Under the pieces are notes generated by a model, which searched no databases, was not told the origin of the DNA, and was given only the letters and a program-made list of their open reading frames with translations. Position numbers and translations under genes: made by a program. A DNA stretch of 64,000 nt from Arenibacter hampyeongensis (GTDB lineage Bacteria > Bacteroidota > Bacteroidia > Flavobacteriales > Flavobacteriaceae), in NCBI RefSeq assembly GCF_002909255.1, contig NZ_PIOB01000004.1, positions 124,001 to 188,000 of the forward strand, read 5' to 3'. Below, piece after piece: positions 53,525 through 62,544 of this stretch. Each line of letters begins with the position of its first letter. Positions within the stretch are counted from its first letter, which is position 1.

Positions 53525-55387
53525 TTATAATTGGTTTTCTTCAACTAAGTCAACCTCTACCTTGAGGTTGTTAATAATAAATTCTTGCCGGTCAGGGGTG
53601 TTTTTTCCCATATAGAACTCCAACATGGTTTCTATAGGCATCGATTTGTCCAACATCACCGGCTCCAATCTGATGTCTTCACCAATAAAATGTTGAAATT
53701 CATCGGGTGATATTTCGCCCAAACCTTTGAATCTCGTCAATTCGGGCTTTCCTGTTAACTTCTCTATGGCCTGTAGTTTTTCCTCATGACTGTAGCAGTA
53801 ATAGGTGTCTTTTTTATTTCGGACCCTAAACAATGGAGTCTGTAGTATATATAAGTGATTTTCCTTAATAAGCTCAGGGAAAAATTGAAGAAAGAAAGTA
53901 ATCAATAATAGCCTAATGTGCATTCCGTCAACATCCGCATCCGTTGCTATTACGATTTTGTTATATCTTAAATCCTCCATGGATTCCTCAATGTTCAATG
54001 CGGCCTGTAGCAGGTTGAACTCCTCGTTTTCGTAAACAATTTTTTTGGACATGCCGTAAGAGTTCAAAGGTTTCCCCCTTAAACTAAAAACGGCTTGGGT
54101 GTTAACGTCGCGCGATTTTGTGATAGATCCGGAAGCTGAATCTCCCTCAGTTATAAACAAAGTGCTTTCCAAGCAGCGGTCATTTTTTGAATCTGCCAAA
54201 TGAACTCTACAATCCCTTAGTTTTTTGTTGTGCAGATTGGCTTTTTTTGCCCTGTCCTTTGCTAGTTTTCGAATACCGGACAGTTCCTTTCGCTCCCGCT
54301 CTGCCTGCATTATTTTGCGCTGAAGCTTCTCTGCAGTGTCAGGATTCTTATGAAGGTAGTTATTGAGTTGGGTACCGACAAAATCGTTGATATAGGTTCG
54401 CACCGTTGGTAAATCGCCACCCATATCCGTTGACCCCAATTTAGTTTTGGTCTGACTCTCAAAAACGGGTTCCATCACCTTTATGGCAATAGCAGAAATA
54501 ATGGATTTTCTTATATCTGATGGGTCATAATTTTTACCGTAAAAATCCCTTATCGTCTTTACTATGGCCTCCCTAAATGCCGTTTGATGTGTTCCACCTT
54601 GTGTTGTATTCTGACCGTTTACAAATGAATGGTATTCTTCGCTGTATTGCGTTTTACTGTGGGTAATGGCAATTTCGATATCGTTGCCCTTCAAATGGAT
54701 TATAGGGTAGGTCATATCGTCCAGACTATTATTGTCTTCCAATAAATCCTTAAGTCCATTTTCAGAGAAAAATTTCTCCCCATTGAAGATAATGGTCAGT
54801 CCCGGATTAAGATAAACATAGTTTTTGAGCATGCGTTCCACATACTCGTTTCTGTACTTGTATTTTTTAAAGATTATTTCGTCAGGGGTAAAGGATACTT
54901 TGGTTCCTTTTCGCTTTGAGGTATCTTCCGGGCCTACTTCTGCAACAAGGTTCCCCTGTTGGAATTCAGCGGTTTTTAACATATTGTCCCTTGAGGACTG
55001 TACTTTGAAAAAGCTGGATAAGGCGTTTACGGCTTTTGTACCAACCCCATTTAAACCTACCGATTTTTTAAAAGCTCTTGAATCGTATTTACCGCCAGTG
55101 TTCATCTTGGATACGACGTCCACTACTTTTCCCAAAGGTATTCCACGGCCATAATCCCGTACATTAACCACATTATCTTTAATAGCGATATCTATGGTCT
55201 TGCCAGCTCCCATTACAAATTCATCAATACAGTTATCTATTACCTCTTTTAGGAGGATATAAATTCCGTCATCTGCAGAGGATCCATCACCCAATTTGCC
55301 AATGTACATTCCCGGACGCATCCGGATATGTTCCTTCCAGTCTAATGAGCGAATGTTATCTTCTGTATATTGGGCGTTATCTGACAT
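53525..55387 (-). CDS. parE: Topoisomerase IV subunit B
   Basis: A 620-residue type IIA topoisomerase B subunit with GHKL ATPase motifs ([44 protein letters not shown]), a transducer domain, and the TOPRIM motifs EGDSASGS (about residues 420) and [12 protein letters not shown]. The C-terminal [13 protein letters not shown] is conserved. It supplies ATP-driven strand passage with ParC for decatenation. It leads the operon with parC. Confidence 0.93.
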   Translation of the reverse strand: MSDNAQYTEDNIRSLDWKEHIRMRPGMYIGKLGDGSSADDGIYILLKEVIDNCIDEFVMGAGKTIDIAIKDNVVNVRDYGRGIPLGKVVDVVSKMNTGGKYDSRAFKKSVGLNGVGTKAVNALSSFFKVQSSRDNMLKTAEFQQGNLVAEVGPEDTSKRKGTKVSFTPDEIIFKKYKYRNEYVERMLKNYVYLNPGLTIIFNGEKFFSENGLKDLLEDNNSLDDMTYPIIHLKGNDIEIAITHSKTQYSEEYHSFVNGQNTTQGGTHQTAFREAIVKTIRDFYGKNYDPSDIRKSIISAIAIKVMEPVFESQTKTKLGSTDMGGDLPTVRTYINDFVGTQLNNYLHKNPDTAEKLQRKIMQAERERKELSGIRKLAKDRAKKANLHNKKLRDCRVHLADSKNDRCLESTLFITEGDSASGSITKSRDVNTQAVFSLRGKPLNSYGMSKKIVYENEEFNLLQAALNIEESMEDLRYNKIVIATDADVDGMHIRLLLITFFLQFFPELIKENHLYILQTPLFRVRNKKDTYYCYSHEEKLQAIEKLTGKPELTRFKGLGEISPDEFQHFIGEDIRLEPVMLDKSMPIETMLEFYMGKNTPDRQEFIINNLKVEVDLVEENQL

Positions 55388-55909
55388 GTTCTAGGGCTTT
55401 TTCCAAAGTGTTGCTAATATAGCAAGTGTTATAAAAAGATGAAACCCCTATGCATTAAAGTAATTAACAAAGGAAACTGTTCATTTGTTGATAGTATTAC
55501 GATTTTAATTAAAATAAATCCACTTGACCTTCACCATTTGACCAAATTTTAATTGTGAAGTTAGTTTAACTACACAACGGTGTTATAGTTTACAAAGAAT
55601 AACAATGATTCAATCCTGGATTTAGGCCATTGGAAATAGTAGTTATGCCACATTATCCTCTCTTTATCAAGAACATATTCCTGCTAAAGTGGTGGTGGTT
55701 TTACTAGAATTTAAGCAAATACATGGGTAACATCCCTTAAATTTAATGATAAAAGGAAAGTAACCCAAGTATTAGACAATAATTTAGGAAACAACAGTAT
55801 GTTGAATCGTAGACAAAATGTATATACCGATCGGAATTATAACACGAAGGTGGCCGGTATTTCTATATAAAAGCATAAACGGAATCCTAGATAAGTGGTA
55901 AAGACCAAT
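55388..55909. other. Intergenic region (522 bp), possibly decayed coding sequence
   Basis: No gene or structured element is convincing here. On the plus strand, 55626-55730 is open for 34 codons (reads ...SSYATLSSLYQEHIPAK... to a stop) and a second open stretch follows at about 55769-55870 in another frame. Neither has a start with a ribosome binding site, so they may be chance or the worn remains of a gene. Confidence 0.4.
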
Positions 55910-56422
55910 TTACAAAATCTTGCCATCAGCATCAACTTTCAGTTTCTTTTTTACATTACCATTCCTTAGTTTTAATTGATAAATTTTGATCGGCCTTTTG
56001 CCTTTATAGTAAGTAACCATATAGCGATTTTTATCCATTGTCCAATTAGGGTATTTTACATAAACGCTATTTCGAACAGGCTGGGGAGGTGTTACATCTT
56101 TAAACCTCTCCAAAGTAGATATAACTCTGCCATTCGGGTCATAAGTAGCTATAATACTTCCATTGGTTTGGGCGAAATAAACTACGTAAGGAGATTGGCT
56201 TTTATAGTATTCCGGGTCTTTACGGATATCATAGACTGCTGCTTCAGTCTGTAAGTTTTTGACAAAATCAGGAGTGGCTTCCACATATACCACATTGCGA
56301 TAGGAATGGTTCAAAATAGGAGAGATGGTTACTCCTTCCAGCTTAACTGCCTTAACTGGATCTTGGGAATACCCAACAAGCGTAAAGCATAAAATACCGA
56401 CTTCAATTAGTGATTTCTTCAT
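55910..56422 (-). CDS. Small secreted protein of unknown function
   Basis: A 170-residue protein with a signal peptide (about 1-20, ending VGYSQ). The mature sequence is beta-rich with repeated YV.Y, IATYDPNGRVISTLE and VSVYVKYPNW-like patterns, and ends in a basic, Lys-rich tail (KLRNGNVKKKLKVDADGKIL). It resembles uncharacterised flavobacterial exported proteins with no catalytic motif. The 42-bp palindrome at 56465-56506 lies 42 nt upstream, together with its promoter region. Confidence 0.68.
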   Translation of the reverse strand: MKKSLIEVGILCFTLVGYSQDPVKAVKLEGVTISPILNHSYRNVVYVEATPDFVKNLQTEAAVYDIRKDPEYYKSQSPYVVYFAQTNGSIIATYDPNGRVISTLERFKDVTPPQPVRNSVYVKYPNWTMDKNRYMVTYYKGKRPIKIYQLKLRNGNVKKKLKVDADGKIL

Positions 56423-56464
56423 GATTATTAGATTTTAGAGTTGTAAGCTAAATTTACTTTATCC

Positions 56465-56506
56465 AAAAGTCCTTGCCTGCTACCTAGGTAGCAGGCAAGG
56501 ACTTTT
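56465..56506. terminator. Perfect 42-bp palindrome / terminator of Crp-family gene
   Basis: Perfect 21-nt arms: AAAAGTCCTTGCCTGCTACC plus T, and its complement. On the minus strand it falls about 37 nt after the stop codon of the Crp-family gene and ends in TTTT. A longer, more GC-rich stem than the window's other terminators; it may also act as a regulatory site for the small secreted protein gene. Confidence 0.75.
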
Positions 56507-56542
56507 AACAAAGCTTTGTGATAACCTGGGAGAAGCAGTTTT

Positions 56543-57262
56543 TTATGAATGTGGCTGTTTGGGAATGGATTGACGTTTTTGTAACAAAAGAGGCAAGTCG
56601 ATTATTTCTATATTTCCGCCATCAATTCTCAGTATGCCAATTTCCTTAAATTCTTGGAGGTGCCGATTAAGCACGGCTCTTGTAGTACCAATTAAACCTG
56701 CAAGGATATTATTGGTAAGCCCATTGATCAATTCAATTTTATTGGTCTCCTTGTTTAGATGTTCGATCAATAATTTTGCCAGGCGGGTGGAAGTATCCAT
56801 AGAACAAAGGTCGAATACTTTGTCCTCCAATTTCTCGGTCTTTCTAACCAGATAGTTCATTATTGGCCCAATAATTTTAGGATTTTCCTTTATCCATAGG
56901 CGCATTTGATCCATGGGAATACAAATCAGTTCAGCCGAGGACAACACTTCGTAGTAAAGTCTGCTGGCATGACCATTCATTAAGGTACATACATTAAAAA
57001 AATCATTTTTTGTCAATATGGAATGAATGAGCTCCCTATTAATGCCATTTTCATAATTGTACTCTTTTATCTTTCCAGAAATTAAAATGTAAAACTTATG
57101 CAATGTATGGTCTGTGTCCAGAACACATGTTTTTTTTGGCCATAACTGGTTGTTGGAAATTTCAAGGAGAGATTTAAGGGAGTCGTTGTGAAGGTCGCCG
57201 AAAAGGCTATTTTCCCTTAAAGTTTCGTAATAGTATCCATATTGTTTTAATCCATTGTTCAT
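56543..57262 (-). CDS. Crp/Fnr family transcriptional regulator
   Basis: A 239-residue regulator with a cNMP-binding-like beta-roll (about 15-140, FYILISGKIKEYNYENGINR) and a C-terminal winged helix with NNILAGLIGTTRAVLNRHLQEFKEIGIL. No cysteines in Fnr-type positions were seen for an Fe-S cluster, and the phosphate-binding cassette is degenerate (FFNVCTLMNGHASRLYYEV), so it probably does not bind cAMP. Its neighbours do not point to targets. Family members in Bacteroidetes regulate catabolism or stress. Confidence 0.87.
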   Translation of the reverse strand: MNNGLKQYGYYYETLRENSLFGDLHNDSLKSLLEISNNQLWPKKTCVLDTDHTLHKFYILISGKIKEYNYENGINRELIHSILTKNDFFNVCTLMNGHASRLYYEVLSSAELICIPMDQMRLWIKENPKIIGPIMNYLVRKTEKLEDKVFDLCSMDTSTRLAKLLIEHLNKETNKIELINGLTNNILAGLIGTTRAVLNRHLQEFKEIGILRIDGGNIEIIDLPLLLQKRQSIPKQPHS

Positions 57263-57463
57263 AAAACTAGATTTAAACTGATATGAATTGGCTAGGAGGG
57301 TAGTCGCTAATTCTTCATTACACTTAAATAGCTTTGGAGTTAAATAGCTTCTTTATTATAGAAGGGAGGGAATAAATTTACGATAAAATACTTTTAATTT
57401 TTTCTTAATTGTGATGTTACCAAAAAATAAATATGGTTCAATTAACTCGGTTGCTAAATCTCC

Positions 57464-58015
57464 TTATCCGCTCCAATCTTCCTTTAATATACCGTAGCAG
57501 CAGGTATTTCTTTTGAATCCATCCAATAGGTAAACATTTTTACGTAAAACACCTTCTAATTTTGCACCTAGTTTTTCTACTGCCTTACGGGAACGAATAT
57601 TGCGTTCATCAATTCTAAATTCAACCTTTTCGAAAAGCATTTCATGAAATATGTAATTGAGCATTAATAATTTTACCTGTCCATTTAGACCCGTACCCTG
57701 AAATTCCCGCCCAATCCATGTGGAGCCTATTTCAAGAACTTTGTTTTTGTAGTCAATGTTCATAAATCGGGTGCTCCCGGCGTATCTTGAGGTTTTTTTG
57801 TCATAGATTATAAAGGGCATGGCAGAACAATCCATTTCCTTCTCCAGAGCCTGTTCTACGTAATTTTTTAAAGCTTCGGCAGATTCAATATCCGAAGGGG
57901 AGTATTGAACAAGCTTTTCTTGACCGGCAATAGGCAACAATAAATGGTAATTACTTAGAGTTAATGGGGTTAGTTTTATAAATTCGTTTTCCAGAGTTGG
58001 GGTAGGAACTCTCAT
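57464..58015 (-). CDS. GNAT-family N-acetyltransferase (RimJ/RimL type)
   Basis: A 183-residue GNAT protein of the RimJ/RimL-like group, with FEKVEFRIDERNIRSRKAVEKLGAKLEG as the acetyl-CoA binding stretch and an IGREFQGTGLNGQ loop just before. The start codon overlaps the stop of the hydrolase upstream by 4 nt (ATGA), so the two are translationally coupled. Acceptor substrate (protein N-terminus or small molecule) is unknown. Confidence 0.82.
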   Translation of the reverse strand: MRVPTPTLENEFIKLTPLTLSNYHLLLPIAGQEKLVQYSPSDIESAEALKNYVEQALEKEMDCSAMPFIIYDKKTSRYAGSTRFMNIDYKNKVLEIGSTWIGREFQGTGLNGQVKLLMLNYIFHEMLFEKVEFRIDERNIRSRKAVEKLGAKLEGVLRKNVYLLDGFKRNTCCYGILKEDWSG

Positions 58016-58659
58016 CTGATCAGGTTGTTTAGAATTTCTTTTTTAATTTCATGTCCACCTTCAAATTTAATTAATTGGGCTCTTCCAAAAAATAGGCTAT
58101 CAACTTTTTCTTGCTCCTTTTTCAGTCGGGCTTCTGTAATAAATTCGTCCTTATTGCCAATTACTAATTTTATCTTGGCATTTTTGGATTCTGAAAATTT
58201 AAAATCTTCGGGAGTAAGTTCTTCGGGAATTCCCCCTGCATATATTATCAACTGGTCAAAGCTGATTTTACTATTCGCAACCCAACGTGTAGCGATTGAT
58301 ACCCCTTGGGAAAATCCCAGTATAATAAGTTGGCAATGGTCCGGGATTTTTTCCAAAGCATACAGATTATCCATATAACTCAGTACGTTTTCCGTTTCCC
58401 TAATCCTATCCACTTTTGTAAGCCAACTGGCACCAACATGCTTAAAATCTTTGTTCAAATAGTATTTTGATGGTGCCTGTGGAGCTATAATATAGTTTTC
58501 TTCACTGGGTAATCCGTTAAAATACTTAAGAAAGTATTTGCTTAAAAATCCCATACCATGAAAAATAATCCAGACATTCTTGGTGTTCTTGGTAAGCGTA
58601 TTCAAGGTGCTATAAGTATTGGTAGTCGTATACGAAACATGCTTTTCTTGGGATTCCAT
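58012..58659 (-). CDS. Alpha/beta hydrolase (phospholipase/carboxylesterase-like)
   Basis: The ATG at 58659 gives 215 residues; the longer upstream frame adds residues that do not resemble a family start. The nucleophile is Ser117 in LIILGFSQGVSIATR, Asp lies in LVIGNKDEF, and His in FEGGHEIKKE. The shape is that of the small serine esterase family (carboxylesterase/phospholipase-like). It overlaps the GNAT gene and diverges from the menaquinone cluster with 71 bp between. Substrate is unknown. Confidence 0.83.
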   Translation of the reverse strand: MESQEKHVSYTTTNTYSTLNTLTKNTKNVWIIFHGMGFLSKYFLKYFNGLPSEENYIIAPQAPSKYYLNKDFKHVGASWLTKVDRIRETENVLSYMDNLYALEKIPDHCQLIILGFSQGVSIATRWVANSKISFDQLIIYAGGIPEELTPEDFKFSESKNAKIKLVIGNKDEFITEARLKKEQEKVDSLFFGRAQLIKFEGGHEIKKEILNNLIR

Positions 58660-58730
58660 AAATTTTAGATAAGGGATAAAGTAACACAATAGTTGTATTT
58701 CTAATGCTTAATTTTACGAAAAATTAATTC

Positions 58731-59153
58731 ATGAACGAATACAAAGAAAAAATACTCAGAATTTGTAATGAGTCCAGCAAGGGAACTTTGGCGGAAACCT
58801 TGGAGATAGAGTATATTGATGTGGGAGAAAATTTTTTGCTCGCCAAAATGCCCGTTGGCCCTAAAGTTCACCAACCGGACGGTGTTTTGCATGGGGGAGC
58901 AACTGTGGCTCTAGCAGAAAGCGTAGGAAGTGCTGCCTGTTTTATTTTTTTGGACACCAAGGAGTTTTTTGTTCGGGGATTGGAAATATCAGCCAATCAT
59001 GTCAAGAGTATTCGTGCAGGTGAGGTTTTTGCAAAGGCGGTTGTTCTACATAAGGGGCGTACAACGCAAATTTGGGATATTAAGGTAACGGATGCAGAAG
59101 GAAATTTAATTTCAATTTGTAAATTATCTACGATATCATTACCTAGAAAATAG
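58731..59153 (+). CDS. menI: Hotdog thioesterase, likely DHNA-CoA thioesterase
   Basis: A 140-residue PaaI/YdiI-type hotdog thioesterase with HQPDGVLHGGATVALAESVG; E63 and the HGG loop form the active site. It is the first of a tight plus-strand set with menF (1 nt apart) and menD, so the most likely job is hydrolysis of 1,4-dihydroxy-2-naphthoyl-CoA in menaquinone synthesis (MenI/YdiI). I infer the gene name from context; the fold alone would also fit a general acyl-CoA thioesterase. Confidence 0.78.
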   Translation: MNEYKEKILRICNESSKGTLAETLEIEYIDVGENFLLAKMPVGPKVHQPDGVLHGGATVALAESVGSAACFIFLDTKEFFVRGLEISANHVKSIRAGEVFAKAVVLHKGRTTQIWDIKVTDAEGNLISICKLSTISLPRK

Positions 59154-59154
59154 T

Positions 59155-60264
59155 ATGTCTTTAAGTTTTTTGGATCAAATTAGTAAACAGTTCAATAGTC
59201 GTCTTCCCTTTGTTGCTTATAGGAAGCCCAATGAGGTTGAAGTAAAGGTTATTTTTCAAAGGGACCAGGAATTGCATTATGTGAACGACTATTCCGAAAG
59301 TGGTTTTGTTTTTGCCCCGTTCGATTCGCAAAGCCCTACAGTTTTAATTAAGAACGAAGAGACTTTCGTTGAAGCTTTTGAATCGAATCCAAAGTATTCT
59401 GAAAACCCAATAATCCCTCTTCCAGATCAGGACTGTGATAAAGATTTTTATCTCGAATTAATTAATAAGGCGATATGTAAAATTGAATCTGGTAAAATTG
59501 ACAAAGTAGTTCTTTCCAGAAGTATTGAATTGGAAATATCCAAGTCACCTTTTGATTTGTTCAGGGAATTGTTGCATCAATATACAACTGCTTTTTGTTA
59601 CATCTGGTTTCATCCTAAAGTTGGTCTGTGGCTGGGAGCCACCCCTGAAATATTTTTGGAAACTAGGAACGATCAATTCAAAACCATGTCCTTGGCGGGA
59701 ACTCAATTATATAATGGCGAAGAAGTTCCCAATTGGCAAGATAAGGAGTTGGTGGAACAAGATATGGTAACCCAATTCATCTGCGATTCCTTGGAGAATA
59801 AGGTTTCTTCCCTTTTGGTATCGGAAGCCATATCCGCTAAGGCAGGAAATCTTTGGCATATAAAAACATCGGTATCGGGCAAGATGAATTCATCAGGTCT
59901 GGAAGAAATTATAAACGCGCTACATCCAACCCCGGCCGTTTGTGGGGTACCAAAAACGGAGGCCAAGGAGTTTATCCTAAATAATGAGAATTATGACAGA
60001 CAGTACTATACCGGATATTTGGGTGAATTAAATTTTAAGGAAGAAATAAGCAGGCCATCGACTAGGAAAAATCAGGAAAATAGGGCTTACAGGACTATTA
60101 AGAACAAAACCTCATTATACGTGAATTTGCGATGCATGCAAATTTTGGGAAATAAAGTAAAGATTTATGTGGGCGGAGGTATAACCAGTGGGTCGGTCCC
60201 AGAAAAGGAATGGCAGGAGACAATAGATAAAAGTAGTACCATGTTGAATATAGTTTTAAAGTAG
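59155..60264 (+). CDS. menF: Isochorismate synthase
   Basis: A 369-residue chorismate-binding enzyme that isomerises chorismate to isochorismate. Conserved residues include KVVLSRSIEL, YIWFHPKVGLWLGATPEIFLET, MSLAGT, ALHPTPAVCGVPKTEAKEFI and the C-terminal VNLRCMQILGNKVKIYVGGGITSGS. Anthranilate/PABA synthases share the fold, but the next gene is menD. It starts 1 nt after the thioesterase stop, so the first two genes are coupled. Confidence 0.93.
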   Translation: MSLSFLDQISKQFNSRLPFVAYRKPNEVEVKVIFQRDQELHYVNDYSESGFVFAPFDSQSPTVLIKNEETFVEAFESNPKYSENPIIPLPDQDCDKDFYLELINKAICKIESGKIDKVVLSRSIELEISKSPFDLFRELLHQYTTAFCYIWFHPKVGLWLGATPEIFLETRNDQFKTMSLAGTQLYNGEEVPNWQDKELVEQDMVTQFICDSLENKVSSLLVSEAISAKAGNLWHIKTSVSGKMNSSGLEEIINALHPTPAVCGVPKTEAKEFILNNENYDRQYYTGYLGELNFKEEISRPSTRKNQENRAYRTIKNKTSLYVNLRCMQILGNKVKIYVGGGITSGSVPEKEWQETIDKSSTMLNIVLK

Positions 60265-60283
60265 GCTAAAAAGAGAAATTCAA

Positions 60284-60315
60284 TTGGTTTTAGAATTAGC
60301 TGCGTTGTATTTTTG
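60284..60315 (+). promoter_or_regulatory. menD promoter, apparently leaderless
   Basis: TTG at 60284-60286 and TATTTTTG at 60308-60315 with 21 nt between, matching the best promoters of this window. The G of the -7 element is only 5 nt before the menD ATG at 60321, so transcription should start at or beside the start codon. Confidence 0.7.
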
Positions 60316-60320
60316 CAGTA

Positions 60321-62075
60321 ATGAAATATTCCAGTATTCCTTCAGCACAGTCTGTTGTCTATCATTGCAAAGCAAGGGGCATAAGAAATATAATTATTTC
60401 TCCAGGGTCAAGAAATGCGCCCTTGACGATAAGTTTTTCGGAAGACCCTTTTTTTAAGTGCTTTAGTATCGTGGACGAGCGATGTGCAGCATTTTTTGCC
60501 TTGGGTATAGCTCAACAGCTCAGGGAGCCTACAATTGTTTTGTGCACCTCAGGTAGCGCATTATTAAACTATTATCCCGCAATTGCCGAAGCTTTTTATA
60601 GTGATATTCCCATAATTGTTCTTTCTGCGGACAGGCCGCTCTATAAGGTGGATATTGGGGACGGACAAACCATTAGGCAAGGAAATGTTTTTATCAACCA
60701 TATTGGTTATTCTGCAAACCTTATGCAGGATGTAAGTCACGCAACCGATAAAATACGGAAATACGATCCAGGCCAATTGGTACATAATAGCGTTGATCGA
60801 ACCCAGGCACAGGTACAGAAGTATAATGATTCAGAACTTGACAAGGCTTTGGATATAGCCTTTTCCTATTCTACGCCTGTACATATAAACATACCTTTTG
60901 AAGAGCCTTTATATCAGACGGTTGACTCGACTGCTCCTTTACCAGAAGTTAATTTCACACATGTAAAGAAACAAAGTAGTGAAGAGGAATGGCAGGATTG
61001 CCATAAAGCATGGCAAAACGCCTCTCGAAAAATGATTTTGGTTGGTGTAAATCCACCTAATGCAGTGGAGCGGCAATATTTGGAAATACTGGCGAATGAC
61101 CCATCGGTTATAGTATTTACGGAAAGTACCTCCAATTTATTCCACCCCAAATTTTTCCCCAATATAGACAGTATCATAGCACCTATTGAGAAATCTGGCA
61201 ACAAGGACGAATTGTTTAAAATGTTACAGCCTGAAGTAGTTCTAACTTTTGGGGGGCTCATTGTATCAAAAAAAATAAAAGCCTTTTTAAGGGAATATTC
61301 TCCTTCACTGCATTGGCATGTAGATATAAAAAAGGCGAACGACACCTTTTTTTGTCTGACCAAGCATTTTAAGACCAATCCCAACGATTTTTTAAAATAC
61401 CTTTTGGAAGGTAACTCCTTCAAGGAAAGTGGTTACTATTCATACTGGTCAAATAAAAAGGTTCATTACAAGTTGAAAAGAAAAGAGTACTTGGAGGGAA
61501 TAGTATTTTCGGATATGTGGGTGTTCCATAATGTTCTGGATAGTGTCCCCAGGAATTATCAATTACAATTGTCCAATAGTTCTACTGTTAGATATGCCCA
61601 ATTGTTTGAAATGGACCCCTCTATAAGTGTATTTTGTAACCGAGGGACTAGCGGAATAGATGGAAGCACTTCGACCGCTGTAGGCGCTTCAGTATATGAT
61701 GCGAATCCCACCTTATTGGTTACGGGCGATCTAAGTTTCCTCTATGACAGCAATGGTTTATGGAATAACTATATTAAGCCGAATTTTAGGATTATTGTCA
61801 TCAATAACGACGGCGGTGGCATTTTTAGGATTTTACCCGGAAAAGAGGATAGCAGTAATTTTAATACCTTCTTCGAGACAACACATAATATTGATATTAG
61901 GGCCATTGCTGAAATGTATAGGTTTGGATTTGAATCTGTTTCGAATAAAACCGACTTAAAAAATGCCCTGGATGATTTTTATAAAAAGTCCGAAAAACCT
62001 AAAATATTGGAAATTAAAACCCCTAGATTATTAAATGACAAAATTTTGCTTAGTTATTTTGATTTTATATCTTAG
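60321..62075 (+). CDS. menD: SEPHCHC synthase (menaquinone)
   Basis: A 584-residue thiamine-diphosphate enzyme that adds 2-oxoglutarate to isochorismate. Motifs: YHCKARGIRNIIISPGSRNAPL, VDERCAAFFALGIAQ, TSGSALLNYYPAIAEAF, DIPIIVLSADRP, and NRGTSGIDGSTSTAVGASV with VTGDLSFLYDSNGLWNNY and NNDGGGIFRILPG for the ThDP fold (GDLSFLYD..N). Full length. It has its own promoter but also follows menF by 56 nt, so it may be transcribed both ways. Confidence 0.96.
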   Translation: MKYSSIPSAQSVVYHCKARGIRNIIISPGSRNAPLTISFSEDPFFKCFSIVDERCAAFFALGIAQQLREPTIVLCTSGSALLNYYPAIAEAFYSDIPIIVLSADRPLYKVDIGDGQTIRQGNVFINHIGYSANLMQDVSHATDKIRKYDPGQLVHNSVDRTQAQVQKYNDSELDKALDIAFSYSTPVHINIPFEEPLYQTVDSTAPLPEVNFTHVKKQSSEEEWQDCHKAWQNASRKMILVGVNPPNAVERQYLEILANDPSVIVFTESTSNLFHPKFFPNIDSIIAPIEKSGNKDELFKMLQPEVVLTFGGLIVSKKIKAFLREYSPSLHWHVDIKKANDTFFCLTKHFKTNPNDFLKYLLEGNSFKESGYYSYWSNKKVHYKLKRKEYLEGIVFSDMWVFHNVLDSVPRNYQLQLSNSSTVRYAQLFEMDPSISVFCNRGTSGIDGSTSTAVGASVYDANPTLLVTGDLSFLYDSNGLWNNYIKPNFRIIVINNDGGGIFRILPGKEDSSNFNTFFETTHNIDIRAIAEMYRFGFESVSNKTDLKNALDDFYKKSEKPKILEIKTPRLLNDKILLSYFDFIS

Positions 62076-62112
62076 AAGAATATAAACCTAATCATTAAGA
62101 ATATTAGCAATT

Positions 62113-62457
62113 ATGAGCAAAAGAGACGAATTAATCGAAAAATATGCGGCCGACATCAAGGATAAATTTGGTGAAGCGCCTAATATGGATTTATTGACCA
62201 AAGTCACCATTGGATTGGGGCCATCTATTTATAACATGGATGCGTCAAAAGTTTCCGGCACGGATGACAAGGAATTACAAACGGTTAAAAATAATTTCTT
62301 AATTAAAAAACTTGGCTTGAAGGATAGCCCACAATTAATGGATGCTATAAAAAGCGTGACCGATAAATATGGTAGTTCTGTGAAGAGTAAACACAGAGCA
62401 GTGGTTTATTATATGTTGGCAAAACACTTTAAAAAGGAATCCGTTTATAAGAAATAG
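62113..62457 (+). CDS. DUF2853 family protein
   Basis: A 114-residue helical protein, MSKRDELIEKYAADIKDKFG, PNMDLLTKVTIGLGPSIYN and KSKHRAVVYYMLAKHFKKESVY, typical of the DUF2853 family. Function is unknown; it lies 37 nt after menD and is followed by a good terminator. Confidence 0.88.
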   Translation: MSKRDELIEKYAADIKDKFGEAPNMDLLTKVTIGLGPSIYNMDASKVSGTDDKELQTVKNNFLIKKLGLKDSPQLMDAIKSVTDKYGSSVKSKHRAVVYYMLAKHFKKESVYKK

Positions 62458-62478
62458 AATCTGTGAATAATTATATAT

Positions 62479-62513
62479 AAAGCCGCTCTTTTAAAAAGAG
62501 CGGCTTTTTTTTT
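62479..62513 (+). terminator. Terminator after DUF2853 gene
   Basis: AAGCCGCTCTTTT pairs with AAAAGAGCGGCTT and is followed by a run of eight T; it is 22 nt past the stop codon. Confidence 0.9.
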
Positions 62514-62532
62514 TAGAGATTCTTTTTAAACG

Positions 62533-62540
62533 TATTTTTG
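62533..62540 (+). promoter_or_regulatory. -7 element directly before CvfB-type gene
   Basis: Perfect TAnnTTTG (TATTTTTG) whose last base is 4 nt before the ATG at 62545; a leaderless transcript is expected. Confidence 0.6.
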
Positions 62541-62544
62541 CGCT

